Shown: piece by piece, positions 7,104 through 13,229 of the stretch
Layout: each line of letters opens with the position of its first letter
How positions within the stretch are numbered: position 1 is the stretch's first letter
Source: Phycisphaeraceae bacterium
GTDB taxonomy: Bacteria > Planctomycetota > Phycisphaerae > Phycisphaerales > Phycisphaeraceae
Reading direction: 5' to 3'
Assembly: GCA_028281215.1 (NCBI GenBank)
Contig: JANQKH010000191.1
Span: 1 to 14,016, forward strand
DNA length: 14,016 nt
Made by a program: the position numbers and the translations under genes
The notes under the pieces: model-generated
Seen by the model: only the letters and a program-made list of their open reading frames with translations
Databases searched by the model: none
What the model was told of the DNA's origin: nothing

Positions 7104-8675
7104 TCATCGTGTCTCCTTGCCTTCGGTCACACCTTTCCACTGATCCGTGCGGAACGGTGTCGCCGGCAGGCCGTCGCGATTGTATAGGTTCACCTTCGGA
7201 TTGTTTGCCCACGCGTAACGCACCGATGCAATCTGCTTCAATGCCGTTGCCGTGATTTGGATCTTGTCCTTTGCGATGATTTTCGCATCAACATTCACAA
7301 AACTTTGGTTTGGGCCCGCTGCCGTGAAACCCAACACCTTCGTGCGGTGATCGAACGAATACAACCCCTGGCCCACATGATCGAACGTGATCACCGCGCG
7401 GTTACCGCTAATCTCAATCGACTTGAACGTCGGCGACTGGTGCACCAGTTTGATCCCGTAATCCTTCGCCAGCGCCCACCGCGCCAAACGCTTGGCGACG
7501 CCTTGCTTGTTTCGCGGGTGAATGTCGCGCCCTTCACCGATGTCGATGATCACCGCCTGACCCGTGTTTTTCAGTTTGCTCATCGCCATGGTTTGCGCTT
7601 CACGCAGTTCCGCCCACGCGCTGTCCTGTGGCTGATCACTTTCATCCATGAAATCCGCCAGTTGCACCCAGTAAAAACTGAAATCGCCCTGACCCCACTT
7701 GTCCCGCCACGTCTGAATCATCAAAGGGAACAAATGCCGATACTGATACGCCCTGCTGGAATTGCTTTCGCCTTGATACCAGATCGCGCCCTTGATGCCG
7801 TAACCGATCGTCGGGTGCAGCACGCCGTTGTAAATGTTGGCTGGGCGATGGTTGCCGGTCAGTTGGTTGCGCGGCGCGCGTGGCGCACGCGGGATTGGCT
7901 TGCCCGCCGCTTTTGCCTCCTTCGCCGCATCCTGCCACTTCGCACGGCGCTGCCGGTACGCCGCCATCGCCTTGTCATGATCGTACTTCGCCGCCAGGTC
8001 GTCCCACTGCTTGAGCAGGGCACCGTATCGATCATGCTTGGCGAGCACATCACGCGGAATCCATGCCTCCGCCGCCGAGCCGCCCCACGCGTTGTCGATC
8101 AGTCCGACCGGCACATCCAATGTCTGATGCAACTGTCGGCCGAAGAAATAACCGACCGCACTAAAGTTCGCCGCCACCTCCGGTGTGCACGCTTCCCATT
8201 GACCCTTGAAATCATTCTGCGCTTCCTGCGTGCCCACCTGGGGCACTGAGATCATGCGGATGTGGGGATATTTCGCCGCCGCGATTTCAAGGTCAGGATC
8301 ATTCGACGCCCGCACCGGCCACGCCATGTTTGACTGCCCCGAACAGATCCACACTTCGCCGACAAGAATGTTTTTCAGCGTGATGGTGTTCGCCCCTTTG
8401 ATCGTCATCGATTGCGGCTTCGTGTTCGCCTTCATCGCGTCGAGTTTCACCTGCCACTTGCCATCCTTGCCGGCCGTCGCACGGTGTGTCTGCCCCGCGA
8501 ACGTCACCTTCACCTTCTCCCACGGCTCCGCCCATCCCCAAACCGGTACCGCCATACCGCGCTGTAACACCATGTTGTCACCGATGATCGACGACAGCTT
8601 GATCTCAGCACGGGCGACCGCGGCGGACAGCAACGTGACAACAGTCAGAATGACAAACAGTGAGCATCGTTTCAT
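7104..8675 (-). CDS. Secreted sialate O-acetylesterase (SASA/SGNH family)
   Basis: A 523-residue esterase with a Sec signal peptide (MKRC, a hydrophobic core to about residue 20, cleavage near ARA-E). Residues 24-105 form a beta-rich N-terminal domain (SSIIGDNMVLQRGMAVPVWG). The catalytic SGNH part begins at 110 with ICSGQSNMAWPV, nucleophile Ser115. It continues through GLIDNAWGGSAAEAW (191-205) and GAIWYQGESN (296-305), and closes with GRDIHPRNK (382-390), supplying the Asp384/His386 pair. A linker rich in Lys, Ala and Pro (about 230-270) interrupts the fold, as in other family members. The family removes O-acetyl groups from sialic acids or other acetylated glycans; glycan scavenging outside the cytoplasm is the likely role. 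ATG 8675 is supported by GAGG at 8683-8686, seven bases upstream, and by the signal peptide; codons further upstream lack protein-like character. The upstream region carries the TGTCCGGA cluster, possibly its control region. Confidence 0.92.
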   Translation of the reverse strand: MKRCSLFVILTVVTLLSAAVARAEIKLSSIIGDNMVLQRGMAVPVWGWAEPWEKVKVTFAGQTHRATAGKDGKWQVKLDAMKANTKPQSMTIKGANTITLKNILVGEVWICSGQSNMAWPVRASNDPDLEIAAAKYPHIRMISVPQVGTQEAQNDFKGQWEACTPEVAANFSAVGYFFGRQLHQTLDVPVGLIDNAWGGSAAEAWIPRDVLAKHDRYGALLKQWDDLAAKYDHDKAMAAYRQRRAKWQDAAKEAKAAGKPIPRAPRAPRNQLTGNHRPANIYNGVLHPTIGYGIKGAIWYQGESNSSRAYQYRHLFPLMIQTWRDKWGQGDFSFYWVQLADFMDESDQPQDSAWAELREAQTMAMSKLKNTGQAVIIDIGEGRDIHPRNKQGVAKRLARWALAKDYGIKLVHQSPTFKSIEISGNRAVITFDHVGQGLYSFDHRTKVLGFTAAGPNQSFVNVDAKIIAKDKIQITATALKQIASVRYAWANNPKVNLYNRDGLPATPFRTDQWKGVTEGKETR

Positions 8676-8804
8676 CTTCAGTCCTCGAAGTTGGAGTGGT
8701 TGGACCAATTGGAGACGCGCAGGATACCAGCGAGTCGGCGCGTGTTGTTCGGGGATAGGTGGTGGTTCGGTGCTGTATTCGTCATTGCCGCGCGCACATT
8801 CTTG

Positions 8805-8988
8805 CATGTCCGGACATGGGGGTACCCCAAACCTCCGGAAATTGAGGTTAAGTCATCTGTTTGCATAGAGTTAAGTCGATGTCCGGCCAAAATGTCCGGA
8901 CGTCCGGGCCTTGTTTTTGGGCTGAAAACGGGGGTTTGCATGTCCGGAACCATGTCCGCAACGTGTCCGGACATGTCCGGCGGACATG
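8805..8988. repeat. Cluster of TGTCCGGA half-palindromes
   Basis: Within 184 bp the motif TGTCCGG or a close variant occurs at 8807, 8880, 8893, 8941, 8953 (as TGTCCGC), 8964 and 8974, with GTCCGG again at 8902 and TCCGGA at 8834. Three form inverted repeats: CATGTCCGGACATG (8805-8818), TGTCCGGACA (8964-8973), and arms CATGTCCG and CGGACATG around one G (8972-8988). GGGGTACCCC (8819-8828) abuts the first. GTTAAGTC also occurs twice in the intervening sequence. Spacing is irregular, so it is not a regular tandem or CRISPR array. It lies 130-310 bp upstream of the sialate O-acetylesterase start, so an operator cluster for a dimeric repressor or activator is possible; a degraded repeat family is the alternative. 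Confidence 0.7.
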
Positions 8989-9331
8989 ATTTGACGACAT
9001 CTGTGCGCACCAACGTCGGCAAGAAGCACCGCGGCGATCGACCTGCACCAATCGAGCACCTCGGCCGGCACGCCACGCCTCCCCCCTCCCTGCTTTGGTG
9101 ATAATCGTTGTAAGTCAGTGTGGAATAAAATTTTAGGAAATGACTCAGGGTTTCCCCTCTGACGGCGATCCGCCACTTGCCGCGCGGCGCTGCCGGACTA
9201 GCCGCCGGCGGTATGCGATTAAGTCTGATGAGTCTTTTCAGCACAACAACCTCCGGATCAAGACATGCCCGCACCGATCGCGCGGGAACGGTCGATTGTA
9301 CCAGAAATCCAAACAAAATACGAGTACGGAG

Positions 9332-9340
9332 TGCCGTGTC
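9332..9340. repeat. Left copy of 9-bp direct repeat (putative target-site duplication)
   Basis: TGCCGTGTC here is repeated exactly at 9484-9492. The two copies border the inverted-repeat element on both sides, and identity stops beyond nine bases. Confidence 0.62.
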
Positions 9341-9483
9341 TCAGGGTAAAAGCATTTGAAGAACGTTCGTCGCAATTACCCGAAGCGTGTCATGGCTGGC
9401 TTGTCCAGCCGTGCGTTTTTTCGTTGATTTCACGGCTGGGCAAGCCAGCCATGGCACGCCGCGGGCAAATGCTCTTACCCCTA
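9341..9483. mobile_element. MITE-like 143-bp inverted-repeat element
   Basis: The ends carry near-perfect terminal inverted repeats: GGGTAAAAGCATTTG (9344-9358) against CAAATGCTCTTACCC (9466-9480), 14 of 15 paired. Inside lies a second pair of 28-bp arms (9386-9413 and 9431-9458) with two mismatches, around a 17-base loop. Each arm itself contains a smaller hairpin, GGCTGG then CCAGCC. The element encodes no transposase, so it would be mobilised in trans. Direct copies of TGCCGTGTC flank it exactly, as expected for a target-site duplication. Nested GGCTGG/CCAGCC stems of this look are, from memory, common in planctomycete intergenic regions, which supports a repeat family rather than a unique structure. 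Confidence 0.72.
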
Positions 9484-9492
9484 TGCCGTGTC
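9484..9492. repeat. Right copy of 9-bp direct repeat (putative target-site duplication)
   Basis: TGCCGTGTC matches the copy at 9332-9340. It starts three bases after the right terminal inverted repeat, mirroring the three-base gap on the left. Confidence 0.62.
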
Positions 9493-9511
9493 CACGACCA
9501 AGTCTGTGTGC

Positions 9512-9537
9512 TGAAAGGGCCACACCTGGCTCTTTCA
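9512..9537. repeat. Small inverted repeat
   Basis: TGAAAGGGCC (9512-9521) pairs with GGCTCTTTCA (9528-9537) over ten positions, one of them G-T, around a six-base loop. No T run follows on either strand, so it is not called a terminator. Confidence 0.4.
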
Positions 9538-9642
9538 TCCCGCACGATGAAAACCAACGTGCGCAGAGAATTCCGTGGGTAGCGTGGTGCATTCCATCAT
9601 TGAATGATCAAAGGGCAAACTGTGGCCCCAGGCATGGAGTCG

Positions 9643-10317
9643 TTAATCCGCATTCTTTTCCGCAATCGATTTCAGCACCACGCAGACGTAGCGCACGCCC
9701 GGTTCACGGCCCAAGGCTACTTCTTCGTTGGCTGTCCCTTGAGGCACATTGATCTTCGCTTCAGGCGGAGTGAATGCAAATGTAAGTTGATCGAAACCTT
9801 TCAACGACAAACCACTTGCGCCTGCCTCGCCGAGCAGGTTCTGGATATTGGTCATGCGTTGCACACTGTGCTTGGCGTCTGACCCGCTGCCACCGCCGCG
9901 CACGCCGCCGACTTTCACGCGTTTCTGATTGGGGTCCGGCGGCTGATAGGACGTGCGGTACACCATACGGCGGTAGCCGCCTTCATTGTTCATGTAGAGG
10001 CAGACCCATCGATTGGGTGCGCTGACGGCCAGCGTTTGAGTCATCATCTTTGGATCGTAGGAGATCATCGTGTTGACGTAGTGTTTCAGCAGGAACGTCT
10101 GGCCTTGGTTCGTTCGGCAAAAACGCGACAGCAGGTCGCGTGTGGTGTCGGTGAGTTTGTGGTCCAGCAGAGTGAGCGCCTTGTCCGGCTGGTCCTGTAA
10201 CTGTTTGAGGGTGACGGTGTCTTTGCCCGGTCCGGAAGGCGCCTTGTCCGCCCCAAGAGCGACGGCTGCAAGGACGGACAGAATGATCGCTGACAGAAAG
10301 GGGTGGCCGTGTTGCAT
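9643..10317 (-). CDS. Secreted protein of unknown function
   Basis: A 224-residue protein I do not recognise. The N-terminus is a clear Sec signal: a short polar start, a hydrophobic core at about 8-21 (FLSAIILSVLAAVAL), and probable cleavage after GAD or nearby. The mature part opens with a helical, charged segment (35-95) with two cysteines in all (Cys67, Cys106). It continues through an aromatic stretch around RWVCLYMNNEGGYRRMVY (103-120) and a Gly/Ser-rich loop (137-147, GGVRGGGSGS), and ends with a mixed alpha/beta region with no obvious catalytic motif. ATG 10317 is preferred to ATG 10323 because GGAG at 10325-10328 then sits seven bases upstream. It lies downstream of icd on the same strand, but a strong terminator separates them, so it probably has its own promoter in the 70-bp gap. 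Confidence 0.75.
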   Translation of the reverse strand: MQHGHPFLSAIILSVLAAVALGADKAPSGPGKDTVTLKQLQDQPDKALTLLDHKLTDTTRDLLSRFCRTNQGQTFLLKHYVNTMISYDPKMMTQTLAVSAPNRWVCLYMNNEGGYRRMVYRTSYQPPDPNQKRVKVGGVRGGGSGSDAKHSVQRMTNIQNLLGEAGASGLSLKGFDQLTFAFTPPEAKINVPQGTANEEVALGREPGVRYVCVVLKSIAEKNAD

Positions 10318-10385
10318 GATCATGCTCCGAGGGATGCAGTAATAAGGACGTTTGGAGGGCGGGGTTGTTCAAGGATTGGCGCACG

Positions 10386-10409
10386 AAAAACCCCGCCGAG
10401 CGGCGGGGT
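10386..10409 (-). terminator. Strong intrinsic terminator of icd
   Basis: On the minus strand an eight-base stem, ACCCCGCC pairing with GGCGGGGT around a four-base loop (10390-10409), is followed directly by a run of five T residues (10386-10390 read on the minus strand). It begins about 18 bases after the icd stop codon and should end that transcript before the secreted-protein gene. Confidence 0.9.
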
Positions 10410-10427
10410 GATGGTTCCAACGTTGGC

Positions 10428-11669
10428 TTACATGTGTGTCACAATCGCCTCGCCGAACTCGCTGCATTTGAGCAGGGTCGCGCCGTCCATGAGGCGTTCG
10501 AAGTCGTAGGTGACCGTTTTGGCGCTGATCGCGCCTTCCATGCCTTTGATGATCAGGTCAGCCGCTTCGGTCCAGCCGAGGTGGCGGAGCATCATTTCGC
10601 CGGAGAGGATGACGCTGCCGGGGTTGACCTTGTCCTGGCCGGCGTACTTGGGCGCCGTGCCGTGGGTGGCTTCGAAGATGGCGTGACCGGTGTCGTAGTT
10701 GATGTTGCCGCCCGGCGCGATGCCGATACCACCAACGCAGGCAGCGAGTGCGTCACTGATGTAGTCGCCGTTGAGGTTCAACGTGGCGATGATGTCGTAC
10801 TCGGCGGGACGTGTGAGAATCTGTTGCAACATTGCGTCAGCGATCACGTCTTTGATGGTGATCTGTTTGCCGTTGTTCGGGTTGTTGAAGGCGCACCACG
10901 GGCCGCCGTCGAGTTCGGTTGCGCCGAAGTGTTTCTTGGCGGTTTCGTAACCCCAATCGCGGAAGGCGCCTTCGGTGAACTTCATGATGTTGCCCTTGTG
11001 GACAAGCGTCACGGAGTCACGGTCATTGTCGATGGCGTACTGGATCGCGGCTTTGGTCAGCCGTTCCGTGCCCTCAGCCGACACGGGTTTGATTCCGATG
11101 CCGACGCTGTCGGGAAAGCGGACCTTCTTCCATCGCTCGGGGAACGTTTGACTGAATCCTTGCTTGAATTTTTTGAGGTCATCACTGCCGGCTTCAAACT
11201 CGATGCCGGCGTAAATGTCTTCGCTGTTCTCGCGGAAGATGACCATGTCGGTCAGTTCCGGTTGTTTGACCGGGGACGGCACGCCTTCAAACCAACGAAC
11301 CGGTCGCAAGCAAACATAAAGGTCCAGGATTTGCCGCAGGGCGACGTTGAGCGAACGGATGCCGCCGCCGACGGGCGTGGTGAGTGGTCCTTTGATGCCG
11401 ACAAGGTATTCCTTAAAGGCGTCAAGTGTTTCATCGGGCAGCCAGGCGTCGACGGTGTCTTTCGCTTTCTGACCGGCAAGGACTTCCTTCCAGGCAATCT
11501 GCCGTTCGCCGCCGTAGGCTTTTTCGACGGCGGCGTCGAAGACGCGCTGCGAGGCTTTCCAGATGTCCGGACCGATGCCGTCGCCCTCGATGAAGGGAAT
11601 AATCGGCGTGGTGGGGACGTTGAGTTTGCCATCGGTAAGCGTGATCGGCTGGCCGGTGATGGTCGACAT
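10428..11669 (-). CDS. icd: Isocitrate dehydrogenase, NADP-dependent
   Basis: A 413-residue enzyme that oxidatively decarboxylates isocitrate to 2-oxoglutarate in the citric acid cycle, closely similar to the E. coli type along its whole length. Visible signatures are FIEGDGIGPD (26-35), the substrate loop GGGIRSLNVALRQ (101-113) with Ser106 at the position of E. coli Ser113, RPVRWFEGVPSPV (122-134), RENSEDIYAG (146-155), LVHKGNIMKFTEGAF (222-236), NLNGDYISD (298-306) with metal-binding Asp residues, and ATHGTAPKYAGQDKVNPGS (334-352). Coenzyme choice is read from Lys341/Tyr342 and Tyr388/Arg392, which correspond to the NADP-binding Lys344, Tyr345, Tyr391 and Arg395 of E. coli. ATG 11669 is chosen because GGAG at 11676-11679 lies six bases upstream and matches the usual length; the open upstream frame to 11930 crosses the promoter. 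It appears monocistronic: promoter 11733-11761, terminator 10386-10409. Confidence 0.97.
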   Translation of the reverse strand: MSTITGQPITLTDGKLNVPTTPIIPFIEGDGIGPDIWKASQRVFDAAVEKAYGGERQIAWKEVLAGQKAKDTVDAWLPDETLDAFKEYLVGIKGPLTTPVGGGIRSLNVALRQILDLYVCLRPVRWFEGVPSPVKQPELTDMVIFRENSEDIYAGIEFEAGSDDLKKFKQGFSQTFPERWKKVRFPDSVGIGIKPVSAEGTERLTKAAIQYAIDNDRDSVTLVHKGNIMKFTEGAFRDWGYETAKKHFGATELDGGPWCAFNNPNNGKQITIKDVIADAMLQQILTRPAEYDIIATLNLNGDYISDALAACVGGIGIAPGGNINYDTGHAIFEATHGTAPKYAGQDKVNPGSVILSGEMMLRHLGWTEAADLIIKGMEGAISAKTVTYDFERLMDGATLLKCSEFGEAIVTHM

Positions 11670-11732
11670 TGGAGGCTCCAAACAACGGTTTTGGCGTTTT
11701 TTTCGCGGCTGACGCGGAATTGGGGGAGGCAA

Positions 11733-11761
11733 ACGATACCGGTCAGGCGTAAGATCGTCAA
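11733..11761 (-). promoter_or_regulatory. Sigma70-like promoter of icd
   Basis: On the minus strand, TTGACG (11756-11761) and TATCGT (11733-11738) are separated by 17 bases. The first matches the -35 consensus at five of six positions and the second the -10 consensus at four of six. It predicts a start near 11726 and a leader of about 57 bases before the icd ATG. Confidence 0.55.
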
Positions 11762-11836
11762 AGTTGCTGTAACCACTGGCGCAGAGGCGGCAACCAACAG
11801 TAAGCGGACTGAAAGGATGACGAGGTGTGTGCTCGT

Positions 11837-11864
11837 TTGCTTCCATACAATTGGCCGCTATACT
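11837..11864 (+). promoter_or_regulatory. Sigma70-like promoter of the small RNA
   Basis: TTGCTT (11837-11842) and TATACT (11859-11864) are separated by 16 bases. The -10 box matches consensus at five of six positions and the -35 at four of six. It points away from icd into a stretch with no protein gene and predicts a start near 11870. Confidence 0.55.
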
Positions 11865-11870
11865 TTCGAC

Positions 11871-12032
11871 CCCTTTCAACTGGCGGCAAAGCGGCGACCC
11901 CCTCGCCGTTGCACAATTTTGAGAAAACAACCATCATGAACTGATCTGGTTGGATCCCCGCACAATGGGCGGGCGATGTGTTTGCTGGTGCTTGACCCCC
12001 CTCGCCGGTGACCATTGCCCGCCCACTTTTTT
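11871..12032 (+). ncRNA. Candidate small RNA with two C-rich loops
   Basis: A stretch of about 162 bases between a promoter-like pair and an intrinsic terminator, with no supported coding sequence. Hairpin 1 (11886-11912) pairs GCAA/TTGC and CGGCGA/TCGCCG, with a two-base AG bulge and a CCCCC loop. An A-rich, probably unpaired stretch follows (about 11913-11940), then a linker. Hairpin 2 (11966-12025) is the terminator stem and exposes a loop containing GACCCCCC. Several stem pairs are G-U only if the plus strand is transcribed, which supports the direction. It does not match 6S, tmRNA, RNase P or SRP RNA as I know them. The paired C-rich loops suggest binding to G-rich sites such as ribosome binding sites; that is inference. 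The 5' end is estimated from the promoter. It converges on the hydrolase gene, ending 42 bases before that gene's stop. Confidence 0.55.
11966..12032 (+). terminator. Intrinsic terminator of the small RNA
   Basis: Thirteen bases at 11966-11978 (TGGGCGGGCGATG) pair with 12013-12025, with one G-U pair, and six T residues follow at 12027-12032. A second short stem, CTGGTG (11985-11990) with CGCCGG (12003-12008), extends the rod. On the opposite strand the G-U pairs become mismatches and no T run follows, so it works for plus-strand transcripts only. Confidence 0.72.
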
Positions 12033-12074
12033 GATCTAAGCCACGAGGGGGAGGGGTGAGATGAAGGCAGACGG

Positions 12075-13070
12075 CTACAAAAGAATCAGCATGCCGTCGT
12101 AGGCGTTGGCAACATCAATGTCGTAGTGCATCGCGCGCAGAATCTGACGCGTGAGCACAATCTTCTCTTCCAGGTAATCATCGGTGTGCCCCGGATCGTG
12201 ATGCGTGACCAGCCAGCGTTTCGCCTGAGTCAGTTTGGCGAGCAGGCACGCGTTGGACAGCGATGAATGTCCCCAGGCGACCTTGGTCTGGTATTCATCG
12301 TTGGTGTATTGCGCTTCGCCGATGAGCAGATCGACGTGGTCAAGGAAGTTGATGATCTGGCGGTAGGGGTTGAGTCGTTCGTCGTCGAGATCGATATCGT
12401 TCGGCGAACCGAGATAGCCTTTGAGGAATTCGTTGTCGGTGATGTAGGCGATGCGTTGGCCGGCGGCTTCAATGCGAAAGCCGACGGTTGTGCCCGGGTG
12501 CATCATGTATTCCCAATAGATGCTGATGTCGCCGACCTTGATCGGGTTCTCGGTCAGTTGTCGGAACGCGAGGGTGGCGGCCATGTCGCGCATTTCGACG
12601 GGGAAGTAATCACGGTCCAGTTGACCGGCGAAGATGGACTCCAGGTTTTTACCGAAGCCGGCGGCGCCGTAGATCGTGACGTTGAAGTCATCACGGTAAG
12701 CCGGCGCAAAGAAGGGAAAGCCCTGGATATGATCCCAATGGGTGTGGCCGATGATAATGGTCAGGTTGCGTTGCTTTTCGTTGACGAGCGTGTTACCGAG
12801 TCTGCGGATACCGGTGCCGGCGTCGATGATCACGCGGTCGTCGCCGCAACAGACTTCAAGGCAGGAGGTGTTGCCGCCGTGGCGACTGTATGCGGTGCCG
12901 GGTACGGTGATCGACCCGCGCGTGCCCCAGAGTTTGACGTATCCGCCGGCGACGTCGAGTTGCGGCAGATAGGGTTCGCCGCCCGGATCACAAACCGGCG
13001 TGCGCGCGTTGAGGCTATCGTCCGTCTTGGACGATTGACCGACACCTGTTTCGTTTGTTCCTCCGCTCAT
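12075..13070 (-). CDS. Metallo-beta-lactamase-fold hydrolase
   Basis: A 331-residue soluble protein of the metallo-beta-lactamase fold, closer to the phosphodiesterase/RNase Z-like branch than to drug-hydrolysing enzymes. A polar tail of about 43 residues precedes the first strand (VKLWGTRGSITVPG, 45-58), followed by SRHGGNTSCLEV (62-73) and IDAGTGIRRLG (82-92). The metal site is seen in HTHWDH (109-114, the HxHxDH motif), His191 in MMHPGTTVGF, Asp212 in YITDNEF, and a C-terminal VTHHDPGHTDD (288-298). All usual di-metal ligands appear present. The natural substrate is unknown; relatives hydrolyse cyclic phosphodiesters or RNA ends. ATG 13070 is preferred to ATG 13106 because similarity starts well inside, but neither has a clear Shine-Dalgarno. 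It lies 159 bp after the receiver-GGDEF gene on the same strand and may be co-transcribed with it. Confidence 0.88.
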   Translation of the reverse strand: MSGGTNETGVGQSSKTDDSLNARTPVCDPGGEPYLPQLDVAGGYVKLWGTRGSITVPGTAYSRHGGNTSCLEVCCGDDRVIIDAGTGIRRLGNTLVNEKQRNLTIIIGHTHWDHIQGFPFFAPAYRDDFNVTIYGAAGFGKNLESIFAGQLDRDYFPVEMRDMAATLAFRQLTENPIKVGDISIYWEYMMHPGTTVGFRIEAAGQRIAYITDNEFLKGYLGSPNDIDLDDERLNPYRQIINFLDHVDLLIGEAQYTNDEYQTKVAWGHSSLSNACLLAKLTQAKRWLVTHHDPGHTDDYLEEKIVLTRQILRAMHYDIDVANAYDGMLILL

Positions 13071-13229
13071 GGCAATCGACCGGCACACAATGAGAGGCAA
13101 ACCCACGCTCGACAGACGAGCCCGAAGCCATGTTATACACGAAACGCATGGGACAAAAGGCGGCGGAGGTGGGAATGACGGAGAAACATACGAACGCTGT
13201 GCGGTGCAGGATGAGCGGCGAACACACCC

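Larger units (their letters stand above)
8676..9642. other. Gene-free region of 967 bp with repeats
   Basis: No convincing gene lies here. Both strands have open frames (for example 8691-9101 plus and up to 9316 minus), but they are built from the repeat arrays and show no domain, signal or composition typical of protein. The stretch holds the TGTCCGGA cluster (8805-8988), a short AT-rich patch with TAAAATTTTA near 9127-9136, the MITE-like element (9341-9483) and a small hairpin (9512-9537). Repeat load and lack of genes suggest an insertion-tolerant spacer. Confidence 0.6.

Noticed and set aside
8805..8988. CRISPR array
   Set aside because: Repeat units are only 7-14 bp and spacing is irregular; there are no uniform spacers and no cas genes.
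8964..8988. Match to the p53-type site GGACATGTCC
   Set aside because: It matches that eukaryotic consensus by chance; the context is bacterial.
8678..9316. Open frames on both strands in the TGTCCGGA region
   Set aside because: They translate the repeats into low-complexity peptides, have no ribosome binding site worth naming, and overlap each other.
9386..9458. Intrinsic terminator for a plus-strand transcript
   Set aside because: The 28-bp arms have no T run after them and are enclosed by terminal inverted repeats with flanking duplications, so a mobile element explains them better.
10365..11939. Long open frame on the plus strand opposite icd
   Set aside because: It mirrors the codons of icd, which is unmistakable on the minus strand. 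The frame has no domain and crosses the icd terminator and promoters.
11871..12032. 6S RNA
   Set aside because: There is no long closing stem between the 5' and 3' ends and no central bubble; the structure is two separate hairpins.
12061..12102. Tiny plus-strand frame of 13 codons after a GGGGAGGGG stretch
   Set aside because: It has a ribosome-binding-like G run, but it overlaps the end of the hydrolase gene, follows the terminator and has no supporting promoter.
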